From NCBI GenBank assembly GCA_900315585.1, contig OMZP01000014.1, positions 1-64,000 on the forward strand: a stretch of 64,000 nt of DNA, in the 5' to 3' direction. Source of the stretch: an uncultured Eubacteriales bacterium. GTDB lineage: Bacteria > Bacillota > Clostridia > Christensenellales > Aristaeellaceae. How positions within the stretch are numbered: the stretch's first letter is position 1; each line of letters opens with the position of its first letter. This document shows, one piece after another, positions 51,741-62,820 of this stretch. The notes under the pieces were generated by a model. The model saw only the letters and a program-made list of their open reading frames with translations. It ran no database searches and was not told the origin of the DNA. A program made the translations under genes and the position numbers.

Positions 51741-53393
51741 TCATTCCACCGCGATCAGGTAGTAGTACAGCGGCTGGCCGCCCGCCTGCAGCTCCACGTC
51801 GCAGTCGGTGTAGGTCTCCGCAAGCGCGTCCCGGAGGGACTGGGCGTCGGCCTCGGCGGTGTCCTGGCCGTAGTACACGGTGATGAGGGCGGAATCCTCG
51901 TTCACCATCTTCCCGGTCACGTCCTTGCAGACCTGGGCGATGTCGCTGCCGAGCACGCTCAGCTTGTTGTCGATCATGCCCATGATGTCGCCCTCGTGGA
52001 TCTCCTGGCCGTCGTAGTTGGTGTCGCGCACGGCGTAGGTGATGCTCGCGGTGTGCACGGCCTCGGCGGCCTCGGTCATGGCGGCCTCGTTCTCCTCGGC
52101 GGAGACCGCCGGGTCAAAGGCCAGGGCCGCGGAGATGCCCATGGGCACCGACTTCGTGGGCAGCACGATCACGTGCCGGTCGGTCAGCGCGCTGGCCTGC
52201 TGGGCCGCGAGGATGATGTTGGTGTTGTTGGGCAGGATGATGACGTTTCGGGCGTTGGTGGCGTCGCAGGCCCTGGCCAGGTCCTGGATGCTGGGGTTCA
52301 TGGTCTGGCCCCCGTCCACGATCTGGTCCACGTTCAGGTTGCGGAAGATCTCCGTCAAGCCCTCGCCCAGGGCCACGGCCACGATGCCGTAGTCCTTCTG
52401 CTCGGCGGCCTTCGCCGCGGCCTGTTCCGCCAGCTCGGCATCCCGCTGCCGCCGCTCCTCCATCATGTTGTCGATCTTGATGGAATCCAGCTCGCCCAGC
52501 TCCAGCGCGTATTGCAGGGCCTTGCCGGGCTCGTTGGTGTGCACGTGCACCTTCACCACGTTCATGTCGGAGATGACCAGCACGCAGTCGCCCATGCGCT
52601 CCAGGCGGCGGCGCAGGCGCGCCACGTCGACGTTGGTCATGTCCTCCCGGGGATGGCTGACGATGAACTCGGTGCAGTAGCGGAACTTGATCTCGTCGAT
52701 GGCGTCGTGGTCGTCCACGAACTCGCCGGGCATCGGCACGCCGTCGCTCTTCTCCTCGGCGATGGCGTCCACCGGCTCGCCGGTCAGGGCGGAATACATG
52801 CCGCGGAGGATCACCATCAGGCCCATGCCGCCGCTGTCCACCACGCCGGCCTGCTTCAGCACCGGCAGCATCTCCGGGGTGCGCTTTAAGATCGCGTCGC
52901 CCACGGCCAGCACCAGCTTGAACAGCTCCACCACGTCGTGCTGCTTGTCCCGGGCCTCCTCGGCCTCCTCGGCGATGACGCGGATGACGGTGAGGATCGT
53001 GCCCTCCTTGGGCTTCATCACGGCCTTGTAGGCGGTGTTCGCGCCGGAGCGCAGGGCGCTGGCCAGCAGCGGACCGTCGATGTCCTCATGCCCCGCCAGG
53101 GCCTTGGAAAAGCCGCGCAGGATCTGGCTGAGGATGACGCCGGAATTGCCCCGCGCGCCCTTCAAAGCGCCGCGGGCCGCAGCCCCGGACACGTCCGCCA
53201 CGCTGGAATAGGGCTTGGCGTTGATCTCCTTGATCGCGGATGTAATGGTCTGGGACATGTTGGTGCCCGTGTCGCCGTCCGGCACGGGGAACACGTTCAG
53301 CGCGTCCACACTGTCCCGATTGTTCACCAGCAGCGCCGCGCCGGAGGCGAACATCTCCTTGAGCAGCATGCCGTCTATTCTCTTACCTGCCAT
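51741..53393 (-). CDS. DAK2-domain protein YloV, FakA-like fatty acid kinase subunit
   Basis: The 550-residue protein begins with a DhaL/DAK2 domain (VNALNVFPVPDGDTGTNM-type; here VDALNVFPVPDGDTGTNMSQ), whose aspartates bind Mg-ATP, then GARGNSGVILSQILRGF. A middle domain and a DegV-like C-terminal domain follow. FakA phosphorylates fatty acids bound to a FakB protein; no fakB gene is in the window. GGAGG lies eight bases before the ATG. It follows yloU by 25 bases, as in other Firmicutes. Confidence 0.93.
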   Translation of the reverse strand: MAGKRIDGMLLKEMFASGAALLVNNRDSVDALNVFPVPDGDTGTNMSQTITSAIKEINAKPYSSVADVSGAAARGALKGARGNSGVILSQILRGFSKALAGHEDIDGPLLASALRSGANTAYKAVMKPKEGTILTVIRVIAEEAEEARDKQHDVVELFKLVLAVGDAILKRTPEMLPVLKQAGVVDSGGMGLMVILRGMYSALTGEPVDAIAEEKSDGVPMPGEFVDDHDAIDEIKFRYCTEFIVSHPREDMTNVDVARLRRRLERMGDCVLVISDMNVVKVHVHTNEPGKALQYALELGELDSIKIDNMMEERRQRDAELAEQAAAKAAEQKDYGIVAVALGEGLTEIFRNLNVDQIVDGGQTMNPSIQDLARACDATNARNVIILPNNTNIILAAQQASALTDRHVIVLPTKSVPMGISAALAFDPAVSAEENEAAMTEAAEAVHTASITYAVRDTNYDGQEIHEGDIMGMIDNKLSVLGSDIAQVCKDVTGKMVNEDSALITVYYGQDTAEADAQSLRDALAETYTDCDVELQAGGQPLYYYLIAVE

Positions 53394-53418
53394 TTATAAA
53401 ACCTCCAAAAGCGCGCGA

Positions 53419-53769
53419 TCAGACGCGGATGTCCTCAACCAGGACATTCACGCGGCCCACGGGCACGCCGGTGAGATGCTCCACCTTGTATTTCACGGTC
53501 TCGATGATGGCCGCGGCCACGGCGCTGATCGAAATGCCGTATTCCACGATGATGAACAGATCGATGTCCACCTTGTCGCCGGAGGAGCGCACCTTGATGC
53601 CCCGGCCCAGGTTCTCGCGGCCCATCATCTGCACCAGGCCGTCGGTGCCCCGCTTGGAGGCCATGCCCACGATGCCATAGCAGTCCAGCGCCGCGTAGCC
53701 CGCCACGCGCACAATCACATCGTCGTTCACGGTGACGACGCCCAGCTCGGTGTTGTACTTGCAATCCAT
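53419..53769 (-). CDS. yloU: Asp23/Gls24-family protein (YloU)
   Basis: The 116-residue protein starts MDCKYNTELGVVTVNDDVI and has GIKVRSSGDKVDIDLFIIVEYG with ISISAVAAAIIETVKYKVE, typical of the Asp23 domain. These proteins act in envelope stress and lipid homeostasis. GGGAGG lies seven bases before the ATG. It is transcribed divergently from rpmB, as in Bacillus. Confidence 0.93.
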   Translation of the reverse strand: MDCKYNTELGVVTVNDDVIVRVAGYAALDCYGIVGMASKRGTDGLVQMMGRENLGRGIKVRSSGDKVDIDLFIIVEYGISISAVAAAIIETVKYKVEHLTGVPVGRVNVLVEDIRV

Positions 53770-53849
53770 GAATATACCTCCCTTTGCATGGGGACTCGCG
53801 CCCGTTCCGGGCGGGGCGCGGAAGCGCACATTACAATGCTCCTTCTAAC

Positions 53850-53878
53850 AGTATACCTTTTTTTTGTCAAATATGCAA
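53850..53878 (-). promoter_or_regulatory. Sigma-A promoter of yloU-yloV
   Basis: The minus strand reads TTGCAT, 17 bases, TATACT. An overlapping alternative is TTGACA, 17 bases, TAGAAG. Both lie about 80-110 bases before yloU. Confidence 0.6.
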
Positions 53879-53970
53879 GCCAAACCCCGGCCCCGCCCCT
53901 CATAAATGAACGTTTTTTTACAATTCATCGGTTAATTTTGGGGATTGCAGAACTTTTACATGCCCAGCCC

Positions 53971-53999
53971 TTGCGTTTTGGAGGAAGAAATGATATAAT
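53971..53999 (+). promoter_or_regulatory. Sigma-A promoter of rpmB
   Basis: TTGCGT, 17 bases, TATAAT with an upstream TGA. It lies about 48 bases before the rpmB start. The -35 match is weak. Confidence 0.62.
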
Positions 54000-54046
54000 T
54001 TCACTGTTTTGATGTGGACATATCCTTGAAGGAGGTGTGATAGAGT

Positions 54047-54238
54047 ATGGGAAAGTTTTGTGAGATCTGCGGCAAGGGCGTGGTGTACGGCAACAACGTG
54101 AGCCATTCCAACCGCAAGACGCGCCGCACCTGGGCTCCGAACACGCAGAAGGTTCGCGTGCTGGTCAATGGCGTTCCGCAGCGCATGTCCGTGTGCACCC
54201 GCTGCCTGCGCAGCAAGAAGGTTGAGCGCGCCCTGTAA
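54047..54238 (+). CDS. rpmB: 50S ribosomal protein L28 (zinc-binding form)
   Basis: The 63-residue protein starts MGKFCEICGKGVVYGNNVSH. Cysteine pairs at 5/8 and 50/53 mark the C+ zinc form. RKTRRTWAPN is the conserved L28 core. GAAGGAGG precedes the ATG. It is divergent from yloU and followed at once by a strong terminator, so it is a single-gene unit. Confidence 0.97.
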   Translation: MGKFCEICGKGVVYGNNVSHSNRKTRRTWAPNTQKVRVLVNGVPQRMSVCTRCLRSKKVERAL

Positions 54239-54264
54239 TCCGGCCGCCAGTCTAAAATGAAAGC

Positions 54265-54297
54265 AAAGCTCACAGCGCGTATGCGCTGTGAGCTTTT
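54265..54297 (+). terminator. Rho-independent terminator of rpmB
   Basis: A perfect 14-bp stem, AAAGCTCACAGCGC and its complement, closes a GTAT loop and is followed by TTTTGT. Confidence 0.93.
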
Positions 54298-54331
54298 GTC
54301 GCACCCGGCAGCGCAGCCACACAAATGCGCC

Positions 54332-54408
54332 GACGCCATGAATGGCGTCCCTACGGTTCATTCGCCGCCTTCCGACGCTGCCCGTAGGGACAGCATTCAT
54401 GCTGTCCG
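54332..54408. repeat. Intergenic inverted repeat (CATGAATG...CCCTACGG family)
   Basis: The left arm CATGAATGGCGTCCCTACGG (54338-54357) matches the reverse complement of CCGTAGGGACAGCATTCATG (54382-54401) at 18 of 20 positions. It is related in style to the CTGTAGGGG element at 50.3 kb. It lies in the spacer before the pseudouridine synthase. Confidence 0.78.
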
Positions 54409-54444
54409 TTCCAATTTCCAGTTCGACCCACCAGGAGGACACTC

Positions 54445-55320
54445 ATGCGCAAACTGACCGCCGTCGCGGGCGAAAAGGACGCCGGACGCAAGGTGAAGTT
54501 CTTCGTCCGGGGGGACATGGGCGTTTCCTACGGCCAGTTCGCGTCCCTGAAAGAGCGGGACGGGCTTAGGGTAAACGGCGTTCCCGTCCACGCCAACCAC
54601 ATCCTGCGCCCCGGCGACGAGGTTGCGGTGTGGCTGGCGGACGGCCCCGGCAAGGGCGTAACGCCCGAGGACGGGCCGGTGTGCGTGGTCTATGAGGACG
54701 AGGATCTCCTCATCCTGGACAAGCCCGCGCCGCTGGCGTGCCAGTGCTCCCCGAAGCAGCCCGGCGGCACGCTGGAAAACCGGCTGGCCTTCCGCTATCC
54801 GGGCCTGCCCTTCCGGCCCCTGAACCGGCTGGACAAGGGCACCAGCGGGCTGATGGCCGCGGCGAAGAACGCCCACGCCGCCCAGCGATTGCAGAGGCAG
54901 CTGCACACCGACGCCTTCCTGCGGGAGTACCTGGCGGTGGCGGAGGGCCGCATGGCGGGCGCGGGCGCCATCGACGCGCCCATCGCCAAGGCGGACGGGG
55001 CCACGGTCAAGCGGGTGGTGGACTTCGAGCGCGGCAGGCCCGCCGTCACCCACTATCAAGTGGAAGTGACCGGCGAAAAACACAGCCTCGTGCGACTGCG
55101 GCTTCAGACGGGCCGCACCCACCAGATCCGCGTCCACCTGGCCCACCTGGGCCACCCCATCTCGGGGGATTTTCTCTACGGCACGGAATTGCCGGAGCTG
55201 CCGGGGCGCTTCGCGCTGCATTCCACGTATATTCGCCTCACCCACCCCGTCACCGGAGAGGTCATCGAAAGGGAATCGCCGCTGCCGGAGGCACTGGCCG
55301 CCTTGCTCGATGATGCATGA
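54445..55320 (+). CDS. RluA/RluD-family pseudouridine synthase
   Basis: The 291-residue protein starts MRKLTAVAGEKDAGRKVKFF with an S4-like N-terminal part (residues 10-70). The catalytic motif LNRLDKGTSGLM has the nucleophile at D130, and LQTGRTHQIRVHLAHLGHPI follows. It converts uridine to pseudouridine in rRNA or tRNA; the exact site cannot be read. AGGAGG lies six bases before the ATG. The next gene starts 10 bases after its stop. Confidence 0.93.
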   Translation: MRKLTAVAGEKDAGRKVKFFVRGDMGVSYGQFASLKERDGLRVNGVPVHANHILRPGDEVAVWLADGPGKGVTPEDGPVCVVYEDEDLLILDKPAPLACQCSPKQPGGTLENRLAFRYPGLPFRPLNRLDKGTSGLMAAAKNAHAAQRLQRQLHTDAFLREYLAVAEGRMAGAGAIDAPIAKADGATVKRVVDFERGRPAVTHYQVEVTGEKHSLVRLRLQTGRTHQIRVHLAHLGHPISGDFLYGTELPELPGRFALHSTYIRLTHPVTGEVIERESPLPEALAALLDDA

Positions 55321-55330
55321 AGGAGCGCCC

Positions 55331-55702
55331 ATGAACGAGACCGTCGCCCCCATCCTGTCCGCCCTCTCCGCGGTTCGGATGCCCGCCCTGCCGGAGGAAT
55401 ACGACATCCACGCCGCCGTCGCCCGGGCGCTTTCCGACGCGGGGCTGGAATACGAGCACGAATACCGCCTCGGGCCCCGCCGCCGCATCGACTTTCGCGT
55501 AGGCCGCGTGGGCATCGAGGTCAAGAAGGGCCGCCCGGCCACATCCCAGCTGACGGAGCAGCTGCGCAGGTACCTGGAATCGGACGACCTCGACGCGGTG
55601 ATCGTGGTCACCCAGCGGGTCACTTCCCTGCCCCGGACCCTCGGCGGCAAGCCGGTCTACCTGGTTTCCCTGAACCGGCTGTGGGGCGTCGCGCTGCCGT
55701 AG
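55331..55702 (+). CDS. Small PD-(D/E)XK nuclease-like protein
   Basis: The 123-residue protein has YEHEYRLGPRRRIDFRVG then IEVKKGRPATSQ, a D...ExK arrangement of the PD-(D/E)XK fold. A conserved-looking QLRRYLESDDLDAVIVVTQR follows. ATG at 55331 has GGAG five bases upstream. It is probably co-transcribed with rluA and lies upstream of the SNF2 helicase. I do not know its function; nuclease activity is inferred from the motif only. Confidence 0.7.
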   Translation: MNETVAPILSALSAVRMPALPEEYDIHAAVARALSDAGLEYEHEYRLGPRRRIDFRVGRVGIEVKKGRPATSQLTEQLRRYLESDDLDAVIVVTQRVTSLPRTLGGKPVYLVSLNRLWGVALP

Positions 55703-55710
55703 GCGCTTTG

Positions 55711-55869
55711 CCAAATTAGGAATTAGGAATGAGGAATGAGGAATTGTTGTAGAAATCCTTGCGGATTTCTTTGATTCACGACGATTCACAGGCAAACATA
55801 GTCCGATTGAATCAAATCCGTCAGGATTTGAACCGCTATTCCTAATTCCTCATTCCTAATTCCTCATTA
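55711..55869. repeat. Palindromic element of about 155 bp with tandem-repeat ends
   Basis: The left end is AATTAGGAATTAGGAATGAG and the right end is ATTCCTAATTCCTCATTCCT, forming long inverted arms. Inside, GAAATCCTTGCGGATTTC and AATCCGTCAGGATTTGAA pair, so the whole unit folds on itself. It fills the spacer between the PD-(D/E)XK-like gene and the SNF2 helicase and has no coding capacity. Confidence 0.82.
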
Positions 55870-55882
55870 ATCCGGAGGTATC

Positions 55883-57673
55883 ATGGACTACTACGACGAA
55901 TACACCGGCAGCGGGGCCATCGTGATGGATGACTTCGGCGAGACCGCCGAGGCGCAGCCGGAGGTGCCCGCCTACCTGCGGGACGCGCCCGCCGGGGGCC
56001 ACACCTACGGCACGCTCAGCTACAACCGCAAGTCGAAGTGCTGGGTCATCAAGGGCGAGCCCTGCGTGACGGAGCTGGCCAAGCGGCTGTTCCCCGGCTG
56101 CGACGGCCGGGGCCGGGGCGTGGCCCGGTTCACCGCCCACCGGCGCATCATCGGCGAATTGAACTGGCTGATGCTGCGCTATCCGCTGGAAATCAAGGAG
56201 AGCGACCGGGACCGCTGGGAGAGCGCCCTGGAGGAAGCCCGGGAGTACGCCCTGCGAAGGGAGCATGCCCTGTCCATGCCGGAGACGGCCACGCCCCCCG
56301 CCGAGACCTTCTCCGGGGAGCTGCTGCCCTTCCAGAAGCAGGGGCTGGGCTTCCTGCTCTCCACCCGCCGCTGCCTGCTGGCGGACGAGATGGGCCTGGG
56401 CAAGACGGTGCAGGCCCTGGCCTTCCTGGCCACCACCGCCGCCTATCCGGCGATCCTGGTGGTGCCGCCCCACCTGATCCGCAACTGGCAGCGGGAGGTG
56501 GAGCGGTTCCTGTCGCCGGACGGCCGCCTGCGGGTGCACGTCATCAAGGGGCTCACCCCCTACGCCCTGCCGGAGGCGGACATCTACATCATCCACTACC
56601 TGCTGCTGCGGGGCTGGAAGGAGGTCCTGCCGGAGCAGGGCTTCAAGACGGTGATCTTCGACGAGATGCAGGAGCTGCGCCGCAACGGCACCGGCAAGTA
56701 TTCCGCCGCCAGCCTGCTGTCGGAGGCCTGCGAGAACTGCATCGGCCTGTCCGGCACGCCCATCTACAACAACGGCGGCGAGATCTGGAACGTGGTGAAC
56801 ATCATCGACTTCCACTTCCTGGGCGACTGGGAGAGCTTTAGCCGCGAGTGGTGCTACGGCTACAACACCGCCGTAGTGGCCAAGCCGGAGCTGCTGGGCG
56901 AGCACCTGCGCGGCGAGGGACTGATGCTGAGAAGGCTCAAGAGCGACGTGCTGACGGAGCTGGCTCCGAAGCGGCGGCTGGTGCAGGAGATCGACTGGGA
57001 CGACGCGGTGTACCGGGAGCTGATGGCCCCCGTCGCCCGACAGCTCAAGCTGCTCAAGGCCACCGACGATCCCTCCCGCCGGGCCATCATCGAGGACGCC
57101 ATCAGCCAGACCCAGCGCCAGGCCACCGGCATCGCCAAGGCCCCCTTCGTGTGCGCCTTCGTGCGGGCGCTGGTGGAGGGCGGCGAGAAGGTGCTGCTGA
57201 TGGCCCACCACCACGCCGTGATGGACATCTACAAGAAAGAGCTGAAGTCCTGTCGCCCGATGTTCATCACCGGCCGGGAGACCGACAACCAGAAGGACAA
57301 GGCCGCCGCCGCGTTCATGGCGGGCAGGACGGACCTGCTGTGCATCTCCCTGCGTTCGGCCAGCGGACTGAATTTGCAGCGGGCCACCTGCGTGGTGTTC
57401 GGGGAGCTGGACTGGTCCCCCGCCGTGCACAGCCAGGCCGAGGACCGCGCCCACCGCATCGGCCAGCAGGATTCCCTGCTGTGCTACTACCTGGTGTCCC
57501 CCAGGGGCAGCGACAGGGACATGCAGGACGCCCTGGGCCTGAAGGTCAGCCAGTTCGTGGCCATCATGGGCGACGCCACGCCCAGCCGGGAGGACCAGTT
57601 TATCCAGCAGTCCCCGGCGCGGGAGCGCATCCGGCAGCTGGTGCGGCGGCTGGAAAGCGAGGATGAGAATTAG
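55883..57673 (+). CDS. SNF2-family DNA helicase/ATPase
   Basis: The 596-residue protein has helicase motif I DEMGLGKT at 168-175, then VVPPHLIRNWQREV, motif II DEMQ at 260-263 (in place of DEAH), GLSGTPIYNN and the late motif AEDRAHRIGQQD. The N-terminal 140 residues are of unknown fold. It is closest in style to SMARCAL1-like single-subunit SNF2 proteins of bacteria. CGGAGG lies six bases before the ATG. It lies downstream of a PD-(D/E)XK-like gene, and the pair may act on DNA together. Confidence 0.93.
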   Translation: MDYYDEYTGSGAIVMDDFGETAEAQPEVPAYLRDAPAGGHTYGTLSYNRKSKCWVIKGEPCVTELAKRLFPGCDGRGRGVARFTAHRRIIGELNWLMLRYPLEIKESDRDRWESALEEAREYALRREHALSMPETATPPAETFSGELLPFQKQGLGFLLSTRRCLLADEMGLGKTVQALAFLATTAAYPAILVVPPHLIRNWQREVERFLSPDGRLRVHVIKGLTPYALPEADIYIIHYLLLRGWKEVLPEQGFKTVIFDEMQELRRNGTGKYSAASLLSEACENCIGLSGTPIYNNGGEIWNVVNIIDFHFLGDWESFSREWCYGYNTAVVAKPELLGEHLRGEGLMLRRLKSDVLTELAPKRRLVQEIDWDDAVYRELMAPVARQLKLLKATDDPSRRAIIEDAISQTQRQATGIAKAPFVCAFVRALVEGGEKVLLMAHHHAVMDIYKKELKSCRPMFITGRETDNQKDKAAAAFMAGRTDLLCISLRSASGLNLQRATCVVFGELDWSPAVHSQAEDRAHRIGQQDSLLCYYLVSPRGSDRDMQDALGLKVSQFVAIMGDATPSREDQFIQQSPARERIRQLVRRLESEDEN

Positions 57674-57711
57674 TTACATCATCAAAATTTTGTAACTTGC
57701 GCCCGGAGGGG

Positions 57712-57740
57712 TTGAAATTTGACAAGGAATCCTGCATAAT
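57712..57740 (+). promoter_or_regulatory. Sigma-A promoter of the diguanylate cyclase
   Basis: TTGAAA, 17 bases, CATAAT, about 55 bases before the gene. A short inverted repeat, AGTTAC/GTAACT, lies just upstream at 57672-57697. Confidence 0.6.
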
Positions 57741-57793
57741 AAAAATGTATACGTTTTTATCATGGTTCCATCTTCGGGAGGCAACAGCGCATA

Positions 57794-58870
57794 ATGGGTT
57801 TTCTGGTGGATTTCCTGCGCCAAAAGGCACCTAAATCGGGCAAGGATATGCCCGTATACTATAGAAAAGCACTGAGCATCACGGCGGTGCTGTTGATCGC
57901 GTATTTTTTGGCGAGCACCCTCCTGTTCATTCTGGTCTGCGGACGCTTTGAGTTCGTTCCGCTGGTCGCGGCATTGCTGACGGGCGCCACGCTGTGGAGA
58001 ATCAAGCGCATGGGCCCGCGAATCGCCGGGCTGACCGAGTCCGCCCTGGTGGGATGCTGGTGCCTGTGGTTCGTGCACTGCTTCGGCTGGGGAGCTGGCG
58101 CGCAGCAGCTGCTTGTAACCTCGCTGATACTGTCCTTCTTCAACGTGTCAGAAAAGCCTGTCGCAAAGGTCGTATTCTGCTTGAGCATTGTTGCCGTGCG
58201 GATCGCGTTTTATGTCTATTCCACCTCCCACGCGGAGCTTTACCCCCTGAGCGGGCAAGCGCGCCTGATCTTCCAGGTTTTCAACAGCCTTTTCATCTAC
58301 GCGCTGCTGGGCTGCCAGTGCATCCTGTTCAGCACCAACACCCAGGACACCGAGCGCCAGCTGCGCCTGAGCAACGAGGAGCTGCACAAGGAGGCGGGCA
58401 CCGACCCCCTCACCCAGCTGCCCAACCGCCGCGCCATGCAGAACGAGATCGCCCGCACCCTGGAAAAATCCCCCGACATGCCCTTCAGCGTGGCCATCGC
58501 CGACATCGACTTCTTCAAGAAGGTCAACGACACCTACGGCCACAACTGCGGCGACTACACCCTGCAGGCCTTGTCCGCGAAGTTCCGGGAGCTCTGCAGT
58601 GAGCCCATCACGGTTTGCCGCTGGGGCGGCGAGGAATTCTGCTTCTTCATGCCCAACCTGAACTTGGACGAGGCCGGGATGAAGATGCAGGACGTGAGCT
58701 ACGCCGTTAAAAGGATGCCCCTGAGCTTCGAGGGCAACGACTTCTCCATCACCATCACCATCGGCGTGTCCGAGAACGACTTCCACTCCCCCCTGAAAAC
58801 CATCCTGGAGGAGGCCGACCGGAAGCTCTACATGGGCAAGGAGTCCGGCCGGGACCGGGTGGTGGTTTGA
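57794..58870 (+). CDS. Membrane diguanylate cyclase (GGDEF)
   Basis: The 358-residue protein has about six membrane helices (residues 28-178), a short linker, and a GGDEF domain from about 200. DPLTQLPNRRAM, IADIDFFKKVNDTYGHNCGD and RWGGEEF (GGEEF at 278-282) are intact, so it should make c-di-GMP. The product-binding I-site RxxD is absent (SEPI at that position), so feedback inhibition is unlikely. GGGAGG lies about 12 bases before the ATG. The sensor part is unfamiliar. Confidence 0.93.
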   Translation: MGFLVDFLRQKAPKSGKDMPVYYRKALSITAVLLIAYFLASTLLFILVCGRFEFVPLVAALLTGATLWRIKRMGPRIAGLTESALVGCWCLWFVHCFGWGAGAQQLLVTSLILSFFNVSEKPVAKVVFCLSIVAVRIAFYVYSTSHAELYPLSGQARLIFQVFNSLFIYALLGCQCILFSTNTQDTERQLRLSNEELHKEAGTDPLTQLPNRRAMQNEIARTLEKSPDMPFSVAIADIDFFKKVNDTYGHNCGDYTLQALSAKFRELCSEPITVCRWGGEEFCFFMPNLNLDEAGMKMQDVSYAVKRMPLSFEGNDFSITITIGVSENDFHSPLKTILEEADRKLYMGKESGRDRVVV

Positions 58871-58888
58871 GGTTTTTGGCATGGGAAA

Positions 58889-58921
58889 GCGGCCCCGCGT
58901 GTGCGGGGCCGCTTGGTTTTT
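58889..58921 (+). terminator. Rho-independent terminator of the diguanylate cyclase gene
   Basis: A perfect 10-bp stem GCGGCCCCGC with a GTGT loop is followed by TTGGTTTTT. Confidence 0.92.
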
Positions 58922-59014
58922 GCATGAAATGAGAAGTATCACAGATTATTGCATTTCATCCCTCAACCATCCTTGAAGAATGGTTATCTGTTCCTCGTAT
59001 TTTCCAGAAATGAA

Positions 59015-59049
59015 GATTCCCCGGCCTTGAATCAGTGGGCCGGGGAATC
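59015..59049 (-). terminator. Rho-independent terminator of the rpoBC operon
   Basis: A perfect 12-bp stem GATTCCCCGGCC and its complement closes an 11-base loop and, on the minus strand, is followed by TTCATTTCTG. It lies about 85 bases after the rpoC stop. The spacer 58871-59134 holds only this and the preceding terminator, plus a short AACCAT/ATGGTT hairpin. Confidence 0.82.
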
Positions 59050-59134
59050 GTGTTTGTGCGCGTGACAACAATCGGGATGGAACACCCCATGTTCCACGCG
59101 GCAGCGAGTGGGGTCCGGGGCGATGCCCCGGCGC

Positions 59135-62701
<3,567 letters not shown>

Positions 62702-62724
62702 GGAGCTCTCTCCTTTCTATCTGT

Positions 62725-62819
62725 CGATGAGGGAACAGGGAACAGGGAGCAGGGAACAGGGATGGCCTGAATGTACCATCACTTTCAATTCCTCATTCCT
62801 CATTCCTCATTCCTCATTC
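62725..62819. repeat. Two 7-bp tandem repeat arrays in the rpoB-rpoC spacer
   Basis: Near 62731-62760 the plus strand has GGGAACA-type 7-mers in about four copies. Near 62790-62815 it has CATTCCT 7-mers in about four copies. These are the same simple units seen in the palindromic elements at 51.65 and 55.7 kb. They sit in the transcribed spacer just upstream of the rpoC ribosome binding site. Confidence 0.85.
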
Positions 62820-62820
62820 A

